Positions 43,311 to 51,453 of a DNA stretch of 64,000 nt are shown here, piece by piece. The stretch lies in contig NZ_JAAVLW010000006.1 of NCBI RefSeq assembly GCF_013114835.1, forward strand, positions 121,001-185,000. Direction: 5' to 3'. The position numbers and the translations under genes are program-made. The notes beneath the pieces were generated by a model that was given only the letters and a program-made list of their open reading frames with translations, did not search any database and was not told where the DNA came from. Numbering within the stretch: position 1 is the stretch's first letter; each line of letters opens with the position of its first letter. Origin of the DNA: Bradyrhizobium archetypum (GTDB lineage Bacteria > Pseudomonadota > Alphaproteobacteria > Rhizobiales > Xanthobacteraceae).

Positions 43311-44918
43311 GTGACCGATAGGTTCGATTTCGTGGTGGTGGGCGGCGGCTCCGGCGGCTGCACGGTGGCGGGACGGCTGTCGGAAGATCCGAAGACGTCG
43401 GTGGCGCTATTGGATGCCGGCGGCCGAAACGACAATTGGGTGGTCACGACCCCGTTCGCGCTCGTGCTGATGGTTGCAGGCAAAGTCAACAACTGGGCCT
43501 TCAACACCGTGCCGCAGAAGGGCCTCAACGGCCGCATCGGCTACCAGCCGCGCGGCAAGGGACTCGGCGGCTCTTCCGCAATCAATGCGATGGTCTATAT
43601 CCGCGGCCACCGCTCCGACTACGATCGATGGGCCTCGCTCGGCAATACCGGCTGGTCGTTCGTCGACGTGCTGCCCTATTTCAAGCGCGCCGAAGACAAT
43701 GCCGATTTCGACGGCGAATATCACGGCAAGGGCGGCCCGCTCGCCGTCAACAAGTCGCGCACCGGCAGCCCTGTGCAGCAGATCTTCCTGCAGGCCGCGC
43801 AGGAAGCGCAATTCCGCCTGCGCGAGGATTTCAATGCCGACGAGCACGAAGGCCTCGGCATCTATCAACTGACGCAGCGGAACGGCGAGCGCTGCAGCGC
43901 CGCGCGCGCCTATATCCACCCGCATATGGACAAGCGCGCCAACCTGCGCGTCGAGACGCACGCCCACGCCACCCGCATCCTGTTCGAAAGCAAGCGCGCG
44001 GTCGGCGTCGAGTACCGGCAAGGCAAGGAGCTCAAACAAATTCGCGTGCGGCGCGAGGTGATCCTCTCGGCCGGCGCGTTCCAGACCCCGCATCTGCTGA
44101 TGCTGTCAGGCGTTGGCGACAGTGCCGAGCTTGGCAAGCACGGCATCGCCACCGTGCATCATCTGCCCGGAGTCGGTCAGAATCTGCAGGACCACCCGGA
44201 TTTCGTATTCGGCTACATGTCCGACAATCCACACTTCAACGGCCTTTCGCTTAAGGCGCTACCGCGACTGCTACGGGCGATGCGCCAGTATCGCCGCGAG
44301 CGCACCGGGCCGATGACGTCGAACTTCGCGGAATGCGGCGGCTTCCTGAAAACCCGGCCCGACCTCGCGATTCCCGATATCCAGCTTCATTTCGGCATGG
44401 CGCTGGCCGACGACCATGGCCGCAAGCGCCACCGCGGCACCGGTTTTAGCTGCCACGTCTGCCTGCTGCGACCGAAAAGCCGCGGCAGCGTCTCGCTGCT
44501 CGGTGCCGATCCGTTTGCGCCGCCCCTGATCGATCCGAATTTCTTCGGCGAGTCGGAAGATCTCGAAACTATGGTCGCCGGTTTCAAGACCACGCGGCGG
44601 CTGATGGAGACGCCGGCGCTGCGCGCGTTGCAAAAGAAGGAGATGTTCACGGAAGGCGTGCATAGCGATGACGACATCCGCAATCTCCTGCGCGCCCGTG
44701 TCGACACGGTCTATCACCCGGTCGGCACCGCCAAGATGGGCGTCAACGATCCGCTCGCGGTGGTCGATCCGAAGCTGAAAATGTACGGCGTCGAGGGATT
44801 GCGCGTGGTCGATGCTTCGATCATGCCGACGCTGATCGGCGGCAACACCAACGCGCCGACGATCATGATCGGGGAAAAGGCCGCGGACATGATAAGGGCG
44901 GAGATGCGGGTGAATTGA
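43311..44918 (+). CDS. GMC-family FAD oxidoreductase (choline/alcohol dehydrogenase type)
   Basis: 535 residues from GTG 43311, with GGGGG at 43300-43304 giving six-base spacing; ATG 43305 lies too close to that site. The FAD-binding N-terminus is FVVVGGGSGGCTVAGRLSED. GMC signature 1 is RGKGLGGSSAINAMVYIRG (about residue 80) and signature 2 is ILSAGAFQTPHLLMLSG (about 255). The C-terminus has the catalytic His and second His or Asn in TVYHPVGTAKMG and GGNTNAPTIMIGEKAAD. It oxidises an alcohol, substrate unknown. The N-terminus lacks a signal, so cytoplasmic. Confidence 0.95.
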   Translation: MTDRFDFVVVGGGSGGCTVAGRLSEDPKTSVALLDAGGRNDNWVVTTPFALVLMVAGKVNNWAFNTVPQKGLNGRIGYQPRGKGLGGSSAINAMVYIRGHRSDYDRWASLGNTGWSFVDVLPYFKRAEDNADFDGEYHGKGGPLAVNKSRTGSPVQQIFLQAAQEAQFRLREDFNADEHEGLGIYQLTQRNGERCSAARAYIHPHMDKRANLRVETHAHATRILFESKRAVGVEYRQGKELKQIRVRREVILSAGAFQTPHLLMLSGVGDSAELGKHGIATVHHLPGVGQNLQDHPDFVFGYMSDNPHFNGLSLKALPRLLRAMRQYRRERTGPMTSNFAECGGFLKTRPDLAIPDIQLHFGMALADDHGRKRHRGTGFSCHVCLLRPKSRGSVSLLGADPFAPPLIDPNFFGESEDLETMVAGFKTTRRLMETPALRALQKKEMFTEGVHSDDDIRNLLRARVDTVYHPVGTAKMGVNDPLAVVDPKLKMYGVEGLRVVDASIMPTLIGGNTNAPTIMIGEKAADMIRAEMRVN

Positions 44919-44940
44919 TTTGCGTTGTAGCGCCCCGCTG

Positions 44941-45030
44941 GTCATGCGCGGGCCTGACCCGCGCATCCATCATTTGTTCAAAAGAGCTCTTCTGTTGCGA
45001 TGGATTGCCGGGTCAAGCCTGGCAATGACA
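44941..45030. repeat. Intergenic palindromic repeat (GTCAT...ATGAC type)
   Basis: Two stem-loops in a row: ATGCGCGGG-CCTGA-CCCGCGCAT at about 44944-44966, and ATTGCCGGG-TCAAG-CCTGGCAAT around 45004-45026, bounded by GTCAT and ATGAC. This is the layout of short dispersed intergenic palindromes common in Bradyrhizobium and Rhodopseudomonas chromosomes. It may also stop transcription after the GMC oxidoreductase gene. Confidence 0.7.
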
Positions 45031-45168
45031 CCGAGGGAATACACAGATTTCCGGGATCGCAATATGCGTTATCGGCGGGACTCAGCGCCTTATCAGCAGC
45101 GTCCGACTTGGCTAGAGTAGCCGCATCCGACTACAACAACATCATTCTGATACAACGGGAGAACAACA

Positions 45169-45951
45169 GTGGATCTTGGGATCAAAGGCCGCCGTGCCAT
45201 CGTCTGCGCATCGAGCAAGGGCCTGGGCCGCGCCTGCGCGATCGCGCTGGCCAATGAAGGCGTGCATGTCACGCTGACCGCACGTGGCGCCGAGGCGCTG
45301 AAAAAGACCGCCGACGAAATCCGCAAAGCCAATCCCGGCGTCACCGTGACCGAGATTGTCGGCGACATCACGACGCCTGCCGGCCGCGAAGCCGTTCTGA
45401 AGGCCTGCCCCGAACCCGACATCCTGATCAACAACGCCGGCGGCCCGCCGCCCGGCGATTTCCGCAACTGGACCCGCGACGACTGGATCAAGGCGATCGA
45501 CGCCAACATGCTGGCGCCGATCGAACTGATCAAGGCGACGGTGGACGGCATGATGGCGCGGAAATTCGGCCGCATCGTCAACATCACCTCGGCCGCGGTG
45601 AAGGCGCCGATCGACATATTGGGGCTTTCCAACGGCGCGCGCGCCGGCCTCACCGGCTTCATCGCGGGATTGTCGCGCAAGACCGTCATCAACAACGTCA
45701 CCATCAATGCGCTGCTGCCGGGACCGTTCGATACCGACCGCCTGCGCGGCGTGGGAAAAGCCGAAGCCGAGAAGCGCGGTATTACCGCGGACCAGGTGTT
45801 TGCCGAGCGCGCCAAGCAGAATCCAGCCGGGCGGTTCGGCGATCCGGACGAGTTCGGCTATGCCTGCGCCTTCCTGTGCGGCGCCAAGGCCGGATTCATT
45901 ACCGGGCAGAACATCCTGCTCGACGGCGGCGCATTCCCGGGCACGCTCTAA
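45169..45951 (+). CDS. SDR-family oxidoreductase with atypical catalytic site
   Basis: 260 residues from GTG 45169, with GGGAG upstream. N-terminal cofactor motif ASSKGLGRACAIAL (TGxxxGxG replaced by SSKGLG) and NNAGG in the core. The catalytic Ser is present in NITSAAV. The expected Y-x3-K is replaced by SNGARAGLTGF, so both Tyr and Lys are missing. This divergent subgroup, usually called 3-oxoacyl-ACP reductase, recurs in proteobacteria; whether it is catalytic is unclear. The C-terminus GFITGQNILLDGGAFPGTL is standard. It is followed ten bases later by a dehydrogenase, so they form an operon. Confidence 0.92.
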   Translation: MDLGIKGRRAIVCASSKGLGRACAIALANEGVHVTLTARGAEALKKTADEIRKANPGVTVTEIVGDITTPAGREAVLKACPEPDILINNAGGPPPGDFRNWTRDDWIKAIDANMLAPIELIKATVDGMMARKFGRIVNITSAAVKAPIDILGLSNGARAGLTGFIAGLSRKTVINNVTINALLPGPFDTDRLRGVGKAEAEKRGITADQVFAERAKQNPAGRFGDPDEFGYACAFLCGAKAGFITGQNILLDGGAFPGTL

Positions 45952-45961
45952 GGGGTGCTGG

Positions 45962-46951
45962 ATGAAAGCGGTCTGGTACGAGCGAACAGGGCCAGCGCGC
46001 GAGGTGCTGGCTTATGGCGAGATGCCGACACCTTTGGCGGGCCCGGGCGAAGTCCGGGTGCGGCTGGAGGCGTCCGGCGTCAACCCGGCCGATGTCGGCC
46101 GCCGCGGCGGCGGCTACCGACCGATGGAATATCCGCGCGTCATTCCGAACAGCGATGGCGCCGGCATCATCGATCAGGTCGGCGACGGGGTCACGCGGCT
46201 CACGATCGGCCAGCGGATCTGGCTGTTCAACGGCCAGCGCAACGGCCGCGCCTTCGGTACCGCTGCCGAATATATCGCGCTCGCCGAACATCTGGTGACG
46301 CCGCTGCCGGATAATCTGTCCTTTGCCGAAGGCGCCACACTCGGCATTCCCGCAATGACAGCATGGTGCTGTCTCTGTTGCGACGGACCGATCGTTGGGC
46401 AGACCGTGCTCGTCACCGGCGGGGCCGGCGCGGTTGGGCACTATGCCGTGCAGCTTGCTAAGTGGGGCGGTGCGCGGGTGATCGCGACCGTCAGCTCAGC
46501 CGCGAAGGCCGAACAGGCGCGGCTTGCCGGCGCCGATCTCGTCGTCAATTACAAAACCGATGACGTTGTCGCGAAGGCGATGGCCTTCACTGGACAGCGC
46601 GGCGTCGACCGTGTCGTCGATGTCGATTTTGGCGGCAACATCGCGACCACACTGAAACTGATGGGCACCAATTCGACGATTGCGGTCTATGCCACCAACG
46701 GCAACCGCACGCCTGTGGTGCCGATGCGCGAATTGATGGAGAAATGCATCGCGTTGCGCACGCTCGTGCTGTTCGCGCTGCCGCCGCCACTATTGGCGGC
46801 GGCACAAGCGGACATCACGAAGTGGCTGGCGGCGGGCCCGCGGATTCACAATATCGCCGCGCAATTCGCGCTGTCCGACACCGCGCAGGCGCATCTGGCG
46901 GTGGAGAAAGGCGACAAGCTCGGCACCGTCATCGTGGACTGCGCCCGATAG
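45962..46951 (+). CDS. NADPH:quinone reductase-like medium-chain dehydrogenase
   Basis: 329 residues from ATG 45962, with AAGGGG upstream. GroES-like N-terminal domain (VRLEASGVNPADVGRRGG) and Rossmann domain with VLVTGGAGAVGHYAVQLAK (about residue 145). The structural- and catalytic-zinc Cys/His of alcohol dehydrogenases are lacking at the usual sites, which fits the zeta-crystallin/QOR subfamily. It reduces quinones or enones with NADPH. Co-transcribed with the SDR gene. Its stop is immediately adjacent to the stop of the convergent DUF3775 gene. Confidence 0.93.
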   Translation: MKAVWYERTGPAREVLAYGEMPTPLAGPGEVRVRLEASGVNPADVGRRGGGYRPMEYPRVIPNSDGAGIIDQVGDGVTRLTIGQRIWLFNGQRNGRAFGTAAEYIALAEHLVTPLPDNLSFAEGATLGIPAMTAWCCLCCDGPIVGQTVLVTGGAGAVGHYAVQLAKWGGARVIATVSSAAKAEQARLAGADLVVNYKTDDVVAKAMAFTGQRGVDRVVDVDFGGNIATTLKLMGTNSTIAVYATNGNRTPVVPMRELMEKCIALRTLVLFALPPPLLAAAQADITKWLAAGPRIHNIAAQFALSDTAQAHLAVEKGDKLGTVIVDCAR

Positions 46952-47365
46952 TCACTGGATTGGCGTGGTCCGCCCCTCGGTCCAGGTGAGACCGAACTCG
47001 TCGAGACCTTCGGCGAGAAGATCGCCAAGCATCGGCTCGCCCAAAAGATAGCGCGCCGTGGGGCCACGCCGCCCTTCCGCGGCCTGCCGCCGCAAATCTC
47101 TCCATTCCTCGATGGTCCCATCGCCGCGGCCGAGCCGCATCAGCGCGACAAGGTCGACCTGCTCGTCCTCGCTCAACGCCTCGATGAAGCCGGCGATCTC
47201 GCGCGCGACAGGGTCGCAGCCGTCGTCCTCGAGCACGTCGATCATGTCGTCATCGGTGGGGTTGGATCCGGAGTCCGGATCAGACATGGCCTCCTTGACA
47301 TCGAACTGCCGCGCCTTCTCGATGAGGAAGCCGACTTTTTCAGGCGAAATCGTGAGCTGTGGCAT
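46952..47365 (-). CDS. DUF3775 domain protein
   Basis: 137 residues from ATG 47365, with AAGGAA six bases upstream. The whole protein matches the DUF3775 pattern: LTISPEKVGFLIEKARQFDV, an acidic stretch (DDDMIDVLEDDGCDP), IAGFIEALSEDEQVDLVALMRLGRGD, and a C-terminal LGDLLAEGLDEFGLTW. Small, acidic and cytoplasmic. Function unknown; common in rhizobia. Confidence 0.88.
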   Translation of the reverse strand: MPQLTISPEKVGFLIEKARQFDVKEAMSDPDSGSNPTDDDMIDVLEDDGCDPVAREIAGFIEALSEDEQVDLVALMRLGRGDGTIEEWRDLRRQAAEGRRGPTARYLLGEPMLGDLLAEGLDEFGLTWTEGRTTPIQ

Positions 47366-47481
47366 CGCATGTTCCTTCATACGGGCTATGCGATAACGCC
47401 GAACGCGGACAGATGATCCATTGCACCGGAACATGGAAACCCGCATCCTTGAGCGATCAGAAACGAGAAGGAAACGCCGGG

Positions 47482-48330
47482 ATGCACTGGACCGTGGGCA
47501 GGGTCAAAATCACAGAGGTCGTCGAGCTGGAGACGGTCGGCAGCACCCGCTTCATTCTGCCACTCGCAACCAATGAAGAAATCCGGAAACTGCCGTGGCT
47601 CATTCCGCATTTTGCGACCGAGGAAGGCCGGCTGAAAATGTCGATCCACTCGCTTGTGGTGGAAACGCCCTCACGCCGGGTCATCGTTGATACCGGCTTG
47701 GGCAACGACAAGCAGGGCCGTAACGTTCCGGCCTGGAACAATCGCAAGGACCCGTTCCTCGACAGGCTGACGGCGGCGGGCTTCCCGCCTGAGAGCATCG
47801 ACACTGTGCTGTGCACGCATCTGCACGTCGACCATGTCGGGTGGAACACGAAACTCGTCGACGGCAAATGGGTGCCGACCTTCACCAATGCGCGATACGT
47901 GTTCGGCAAAAGCGAATATGAGCACTGGCGCGACCATAGCGATGCGCCGGACAAGCGTGCCGTGTTCGATGATTCCGTGCAGCCGATCGCTGCGGCCGGC
48001 AAGGCCGATCTGGTCGCCGGCGACGCCAGGCTGACGGATGAAATCACCCTGATCCCGACGCCCGGTCACAGCCCCGGTCATATGAGCATCCATATCAGGT
48101 CCGACGGCGAGGAGGCCCTGCTGACCGGCGACGTCGCCCACCATCCCTGCCAGATGGCCCATCTCGATTGGTCGTCGACCGCAGATTCCGATGTAAGGCA
48201 ATCGGCCGAAACCCGACGCGAACTGTTCTCGCGCTTTGCCGACACGCCGACGCTGGTGATCGGCGGGCATTTCAATGCCGGCCATATCAGGCGTGATGGC
48301 GAGGCTTTCAGGTTCATTGCGTTGGGGTGA
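47482..48330 (+). CDS. MBL-fold metallo-hydrolase (paralog 1)
   Basis: 282 residues from ATG 47482, with AAGGAA about nine bases upstream. Metal motif CTHLHVDHVGWNT (about 112) gives the full HxHxDH; later ligands are in PTPGHSPGHMSIH and LTGDVAHHP. This is a di-metal hydrolase of the AHL-lactonase/arylsulfatase-like type. It shares long identical stretches with the gene at 51454 (HLHVDHVGWNT, WVPTF.KARY), so they are paralogs about 4 kb apart. Substrate unknown; a lactone or ester is likely. Confidence 0.94.
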   Translation: MHWTVGRVKITEVVELETVGSTRFILPLATNEEIRKLPWLIPHFATEEGRLKMSIHSLVVETPSRRVIVDTGLGNDKQGRNVPAWNNRKDPFLDRLTAAGFPPESIDTVLCTHLHVDHVGWNTKLVDGKWVPTFTNARYVFGKSEYEHWRDHSDAPDKRAVFDDSVQPIAAAGKADLVAGDARLTDEITLIPTPGHSPGHMSIHIRSDGEEALLTGDVAHHPCQMAHLDWSSTADSDVRQSAETRRELFSRFADTPTLVIGGHFNAGHIRRDGEAFRFIALG

Positions 48331-48351
48331 TATTTGGGGAAGGTCGCTCTC

Positions 48352-48450
48352 ACTCCTCATGGCGAGGAGGCGCTCAAACGCCGTCTCGAACGATGAGGCC
48401 CGGGGGCCATCCTTCGAGACCCCGCTCGGTGGGCTCCTCAGGGATGAGGG
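48352..48450. repeat. Intergenic palindromic repeat (CTCCTCATG...CGTCTCGAA family), copy A
   Basis: Contains CTCCTCATGGCGAGGAGGCG, CGTCTCGAACGATGAGGCCC, GGCCATCCTTCGAGAC and GGCTCCTCAGGGATGAGG in order. The same modules occur in inverse order at 59792-59886. This is a dispersed Bradyrhizobium-type repeat, able to fold into a long cruciform or hairpin. It lies between the MBL gene and the FAH-family gene. Confidence 0.8.
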
Positions 48451-48564
48451 GGTGGTATGTGGCGGAGCCGGGCAGTCCGCAGTTGAATTTCCGGCCCCGC
48501 TGTTCCATGAAGCGTGCCGAGGTATACCACCGATAAGCCTGATAACCCCGCAGGGAGTGACAAA

Positions 48565-49407
48565 ATGAAGCTTGTTCGTTACGGCGCCAAGGGTGCGGAA
48601 AAGCCCGGCCTGATCGATAAATCCGGCCAGTTGCGCGATCTTTCGGCGCACGTGAGGGACCTCGATGGCGAGGCCTATTCGCCGGCGTCGCTGGCCAAAC
48701 TCGCCGGCCTGGATACCTCCAAGCTTCCCGCCGTCGACGGCAAGCCGCGCTTCGGCGCGCCGGTCACCGGCATCTCGAAATTTGTCGCGATCGGCCTGAA
48801 CTATAGCGACCACGCCAAGGAGACGGGATCGCCGATCCCAACCGAACCGATCTTCTTCCTGAAAGCCAACACCGCACTCTCTGGCCCGAACGATGCGGTC
48901 GAGAAGCCGCGCGGCTCGACCAAGCTCGACTGGGAAGTCGAAATCGCTGCCATCATCGGCACCCGCGCCAAATATGTCTCAGAGGCCGATGCGCTCAACC
49001 ACGTCGCCGGTTACTGCATCTGCAACGATGTTTCCGAGCGCAACTTTCAGATCGAGCGGCTCGGTCAGTGGACCAAAGGCAAATCGCACGACACGTTCGG
49101 CCCCGTGGGCCCGTGGCTGGTCACCAAGGACGAAATCCCCGACGTGCAGAAGCTGTCGATGTGGCTCGACGTCAACGGCAAGCGTTGCCAGACTGGCAAC
49201 ACCTCGACCATGATCTTCTCGATGGCGAAGTGCATTTCCTATGTCTCGCAGTTCATGACGCTGTTGCCCGGCGACATCGTCACCACCGGCACCCCGCCCG
49301 GCGTCGGCCTCGGCATGAAGCCGCCGACATTCCTCAATGTTGGCGACGTCGTTACGCTTGGCATCGAGAGGCTCGGCGAGCAGCGCCAGGAAATCATCGA
49401 GGCGTAG
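48565..49407 (+). CDS. Fumarylacetoacetate hydrolase-family protein
   Basis: 280 residues from ATG 48565, with CAGGGAG upstream. The core fold starts at FVAIGLNYSDHAKETG (about 72). Metal-binding acids sit in DWEVEIAAIIG and NDVSERNFQ, then STMIFSMAKCISYVSQ and GDIVTTGTPPGVGLG. Members cleave C-C bonds of 2,4-dioxo acids (FAA hydrolase, 2-keto-pentenoate hydratase, ureidoglycolate lyase-like). In this neighbourhood (MBL hydrolase, GST) an aromatic-ring cleavage or sugar-acid path is possible. No specific substrate can be given. Confidence 0.94.
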   Translation: MKLVRYGAKGAEKPGLIDKSGQLRDLSAHVRDLDGEAYSPASLAKLAGLDTSKLPAVDGKPRFGAPVTGISKFVAIGLNYSDHAKETGSPIPTEPIFFLKANTALSGPNDAVEKPRGSTKLDWEVEIAAIIGTRAKYVSEADALNHVAGYCICNDVSERNFQIERLGQWTKGKSHDTFGPVGPWLVTKDEIPDVQKLSMWLDVNGKRCQTGNTSTMIFSMAKCISYVSQFMTLLPGDIVTTGTPPGVGLGMKPPTFLNVGDVVTLGIERLGEQRQEIIEA

Positions 49408-49409
49408 AC

Positions 49410-49545
49410 GTCATACCTCGCCACCAGGTCTCGCCTTCGGCGAGCCCGGTGACAGGCTCCTACGGGGTATCCAGTACACCGCGGCCATCGTGAGAATATC
49501 GAACCACCGCGGCGTACTGGATCATCCGCCTTCGCGGATGATGAC
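49410..49545. repeat. Intergenic inverted repeat, GTCAT...ATGAC type
   Basis: Bounded by GTCAT (49410-49414) and ATGAC (49541-49545). The inner arms GTATCCAGTACACCGCGG near 49457 and CCGCGGCGTACTGGATC near 49508 pair with few mismatches, and CGCCTTCGGCG and ATCCGCCTTCGCGGAT form small hairpins. It belongs to the same general class of dispersed palindromes as the others in the window, but with a different core. Confidence 0.65.
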
Positions 49546-49602
49546 ATCGAGTGGTCGTCACGACCGGGCAAAAAGAAGAAACTTTCGAAGGGAATTCCCA
49601 GC

Positions 49603-50217
49603 ATGAAACTCACCTTCTCTCCCGCCTCGCCGTTCGCCCGGAAGGTTCGCATCGCCGCGATCGAGACCGGCCTGATCGACAAGATAGAGCTCACGCCCGC
49701 GACCGTCGCACCGGCTCAACCGAACGAGGAATATTCCAAGATCACCCCGCTGAAAAAACTGCCGGTGCTGATCCTCGATGATGGCGAAGTCATTCTCGAT
49801 TCCTACGTCATCGTCGAGTATCTCGACGAACTCGCCGGCGGTGGAAAACTGATCCCGACCTCCGGTCCCGAGCGCTGGAAGGTCAAGAGCGACCATTCGC
49901 TGCTTCAGGGCATGCTCGATTCCATGCTGCTGTGCCGGTACGAAGGCATGGTGCGGCCAGAGCCGCTGCGCTGGAAGGCGTGGTCGGACGATCACTGGGG
50001 CCGGGCGTGGGCCGGCATGGCGCGGTTCGAGAACAAGCCCGAGGTCTTGTCAGGACCTTTCAATATCGTGCAGATCGGCCTCGTCTGCGTGCTCGGATAT
50101 GCCGATTTCCGCTTTGCCGATTGCGGCTGGCGCAAGGCCTTTCCAAAACTCGAGGCCTTCCATCAGAAGATGATGGAGCGGCCCTCGGTGAAAATCTCGG
50201 CGCCGCCGCCGGCGTAA
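49603..50217 (+). CDS. Glutathione S-transferase family protein
   Basis: 204 residues from ATG 49603, with AAGGGA upstream. N-terminal thioredoxin-like domain: KLTFSPASPFARKVRIAAIE, with the active Ser in the S-P-A-S-P-F-A-R motif, then LKKLPVLILDDGEVILDSYVIVEYLDE. C-terminal helical domain from about residue 90. Likely conjugates or isomerises with glutathione; maleylpyruvate or maleylacetoacetate isomerase roles are common next to FAH-family genes. Same strand as its neighbours in a loose run. Confidence 0.93.
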   Translation: MKLTFSPASPFARKVRIAAIETGLIDKIELTPATVAPAQPNEEYSKITPLKKLPVLILDDGEVILDSYVIVEYLDELAGGGKLIPTSGPERWKVKSDHSLLQGMLDSMLLCRYEGMVRPEPLRWKAWSDDHWGRAWAGMARFENKPEVLSGPFNIVQIGLVCVLGYADFRFADCGWRKAFPKLEAFHQKMMERPSVKISAPPPA

Positions 50218-50238
50218 CATCTGGAAGGAGATAGCGGC

Positions 50239-51426
50239 ATGCGCGAGGGTGGCAGACGATTGCGGCGCCTCGGCTTCGCCGCCGTGTTCGCGCTCGCGGC
50301 GTCCGCTGCGACGGCGCAGACTCATCAATTCTCGACCGACCAACGCAATCTCGCCTGCGGAAGCCCCAGCGCCATCGGCGATGGCTGGGCCACGGCGACG
50401 CCGGAAAGCGCCGGTCTCGACGGTGGGCGCCTGTGCGGCATCGCCGCGCGGCTGACGGCCAGCAACGCCAATGTTCATGCGGTGGTCATCGCCCGCCGCG
50501 GCATGCTCGTGTTCGAACAGTATTTTCCGGGCTACGACGAGCCTTGGGGAATGGGCAGCGGACTGCATGATTTCGATGCGGTCACCAAGCACGATATGCG
50601 CTCGGTTTCGAAGAGCGTGGTCTCGCTGCTGGTGGGCATCGCGATCGATCGCGAACTGATCAAGAGCGCCGACGAACCTATCGTCAAATTCTTTCCGGAT
50701 TATTCGGCAGTGAAATCGCCGGGCTGGGACAGCATCACGCTGCGCCATCTCTTGACCATGTCGTCCGGCATGCAGTGGGACGAGAACCGCGCCTGGAAGG
50801 ACCCGCAAAACGACGAGCCGCATCTTGGCAGCGAGGCCGATCCGTATCGCTATGTCTTGTCGAAGCCGGTCGCTGCGCCGCCGGACACGGTATGGACCTA
50901 CAATGGCGGCGGAACGGACCTGCTCGGCAATATTCTCGAACGGGTATCGGGCAAATCGCTGGACGCGTTTGCGCGCGAGGCGCTGTTTACCCCGCTCGGC
51001 ATTTCCGACTGGGAATGGATGAAGTATCACAATGAGCACATCGCCTCGGCTGTGGGCCTTCGTCTTCGCCCGCGCGACGCTGCTAAGATCGGCCAGCTTG
51101 TGCTCAACAAGGGCGCGTGGGCCGACCGGCAGGTCGTGTCGGCGAAATGGATCGAGCAATCGATCACGCCGCGCTTTCAGGCAATCGGCTATTTCGGCGG
51201 GCTGTTCTACTACGGACAGCAATGGTGGATGGGCCGCACGCTGTCCGCCGACAAGGAGGTGAAATGGATCGCGGCGATGGGCCTGGGCGGCCAGCGCCTC
51301 TTCATCGTTCCGGATCTCGATCTCGTGGTGATGACCACGTCAGGGCTCTATGGCAGCTCGCGGCAGGGAAATGCCGCGCTCGAAATCCTTGCCAATTTCG
51401 TCATTCCTGCCGTCCGCGACAAATAA
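50239..51426 (+). CDS. Serine hydrolase of the beta-lactamase/penicillin-binding fold, secreted
   Basis: 395 residues from ATG 50239, with AAGGAG upstream. Signal peptide (RRLGFAAVFALAASAATAQ) cleaved near residue 29, so periplasmic. The S-x-x-K active site is MRSVSKSVVSLLVG (about 118), Y-x-N appears as TYNGGGTD, and the third box is near LGGQRLFIV. This family (EstB/6-aminohexanoate-dimer hydrolase-like) hydrolyses esters or amides rather than beta-lactams. Between the two MBL paralogs in a run of hydrolases; substrate unknown. Confidence 0.92.
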   Translation: MREGGRRLRRLGFAAVFALAASAATAQTHQFSTDQRNLACGSPSAIGDGWATATPESAGLDGGRLCGIAARLTASNANVHAVVIARRGMLVFEQYFPGYDEPWGMGSGLHDFDAVTKHDMRSVSKSVVSLLVGIAIDRELIKSADEPIVKFFPDYSAVKSPGWDSITLRHLLTMSSGMQWDENRAWKDPQNDEPHLGSEADPYRYVLSKPVAAPPDTVWTYNGGGTDLLGNILERVSGKSLDAFAREALFTPLGISDWEWMKYHNEHIASAVGLRLRPRDAAKIGQLVLNKGAWADRQVVSAKWIEQSITPRFQAIGYFGGLFYYGQQWWMGRTLSADKEVKWIAAMGLGGQRLFIVPDLDLVVMTTSGLYGSSRQGNAALEILANFVIPAVRDK

Positions 51427-51453
51427 CGCGCGTCAATCCAGCCGAGAGAACAC

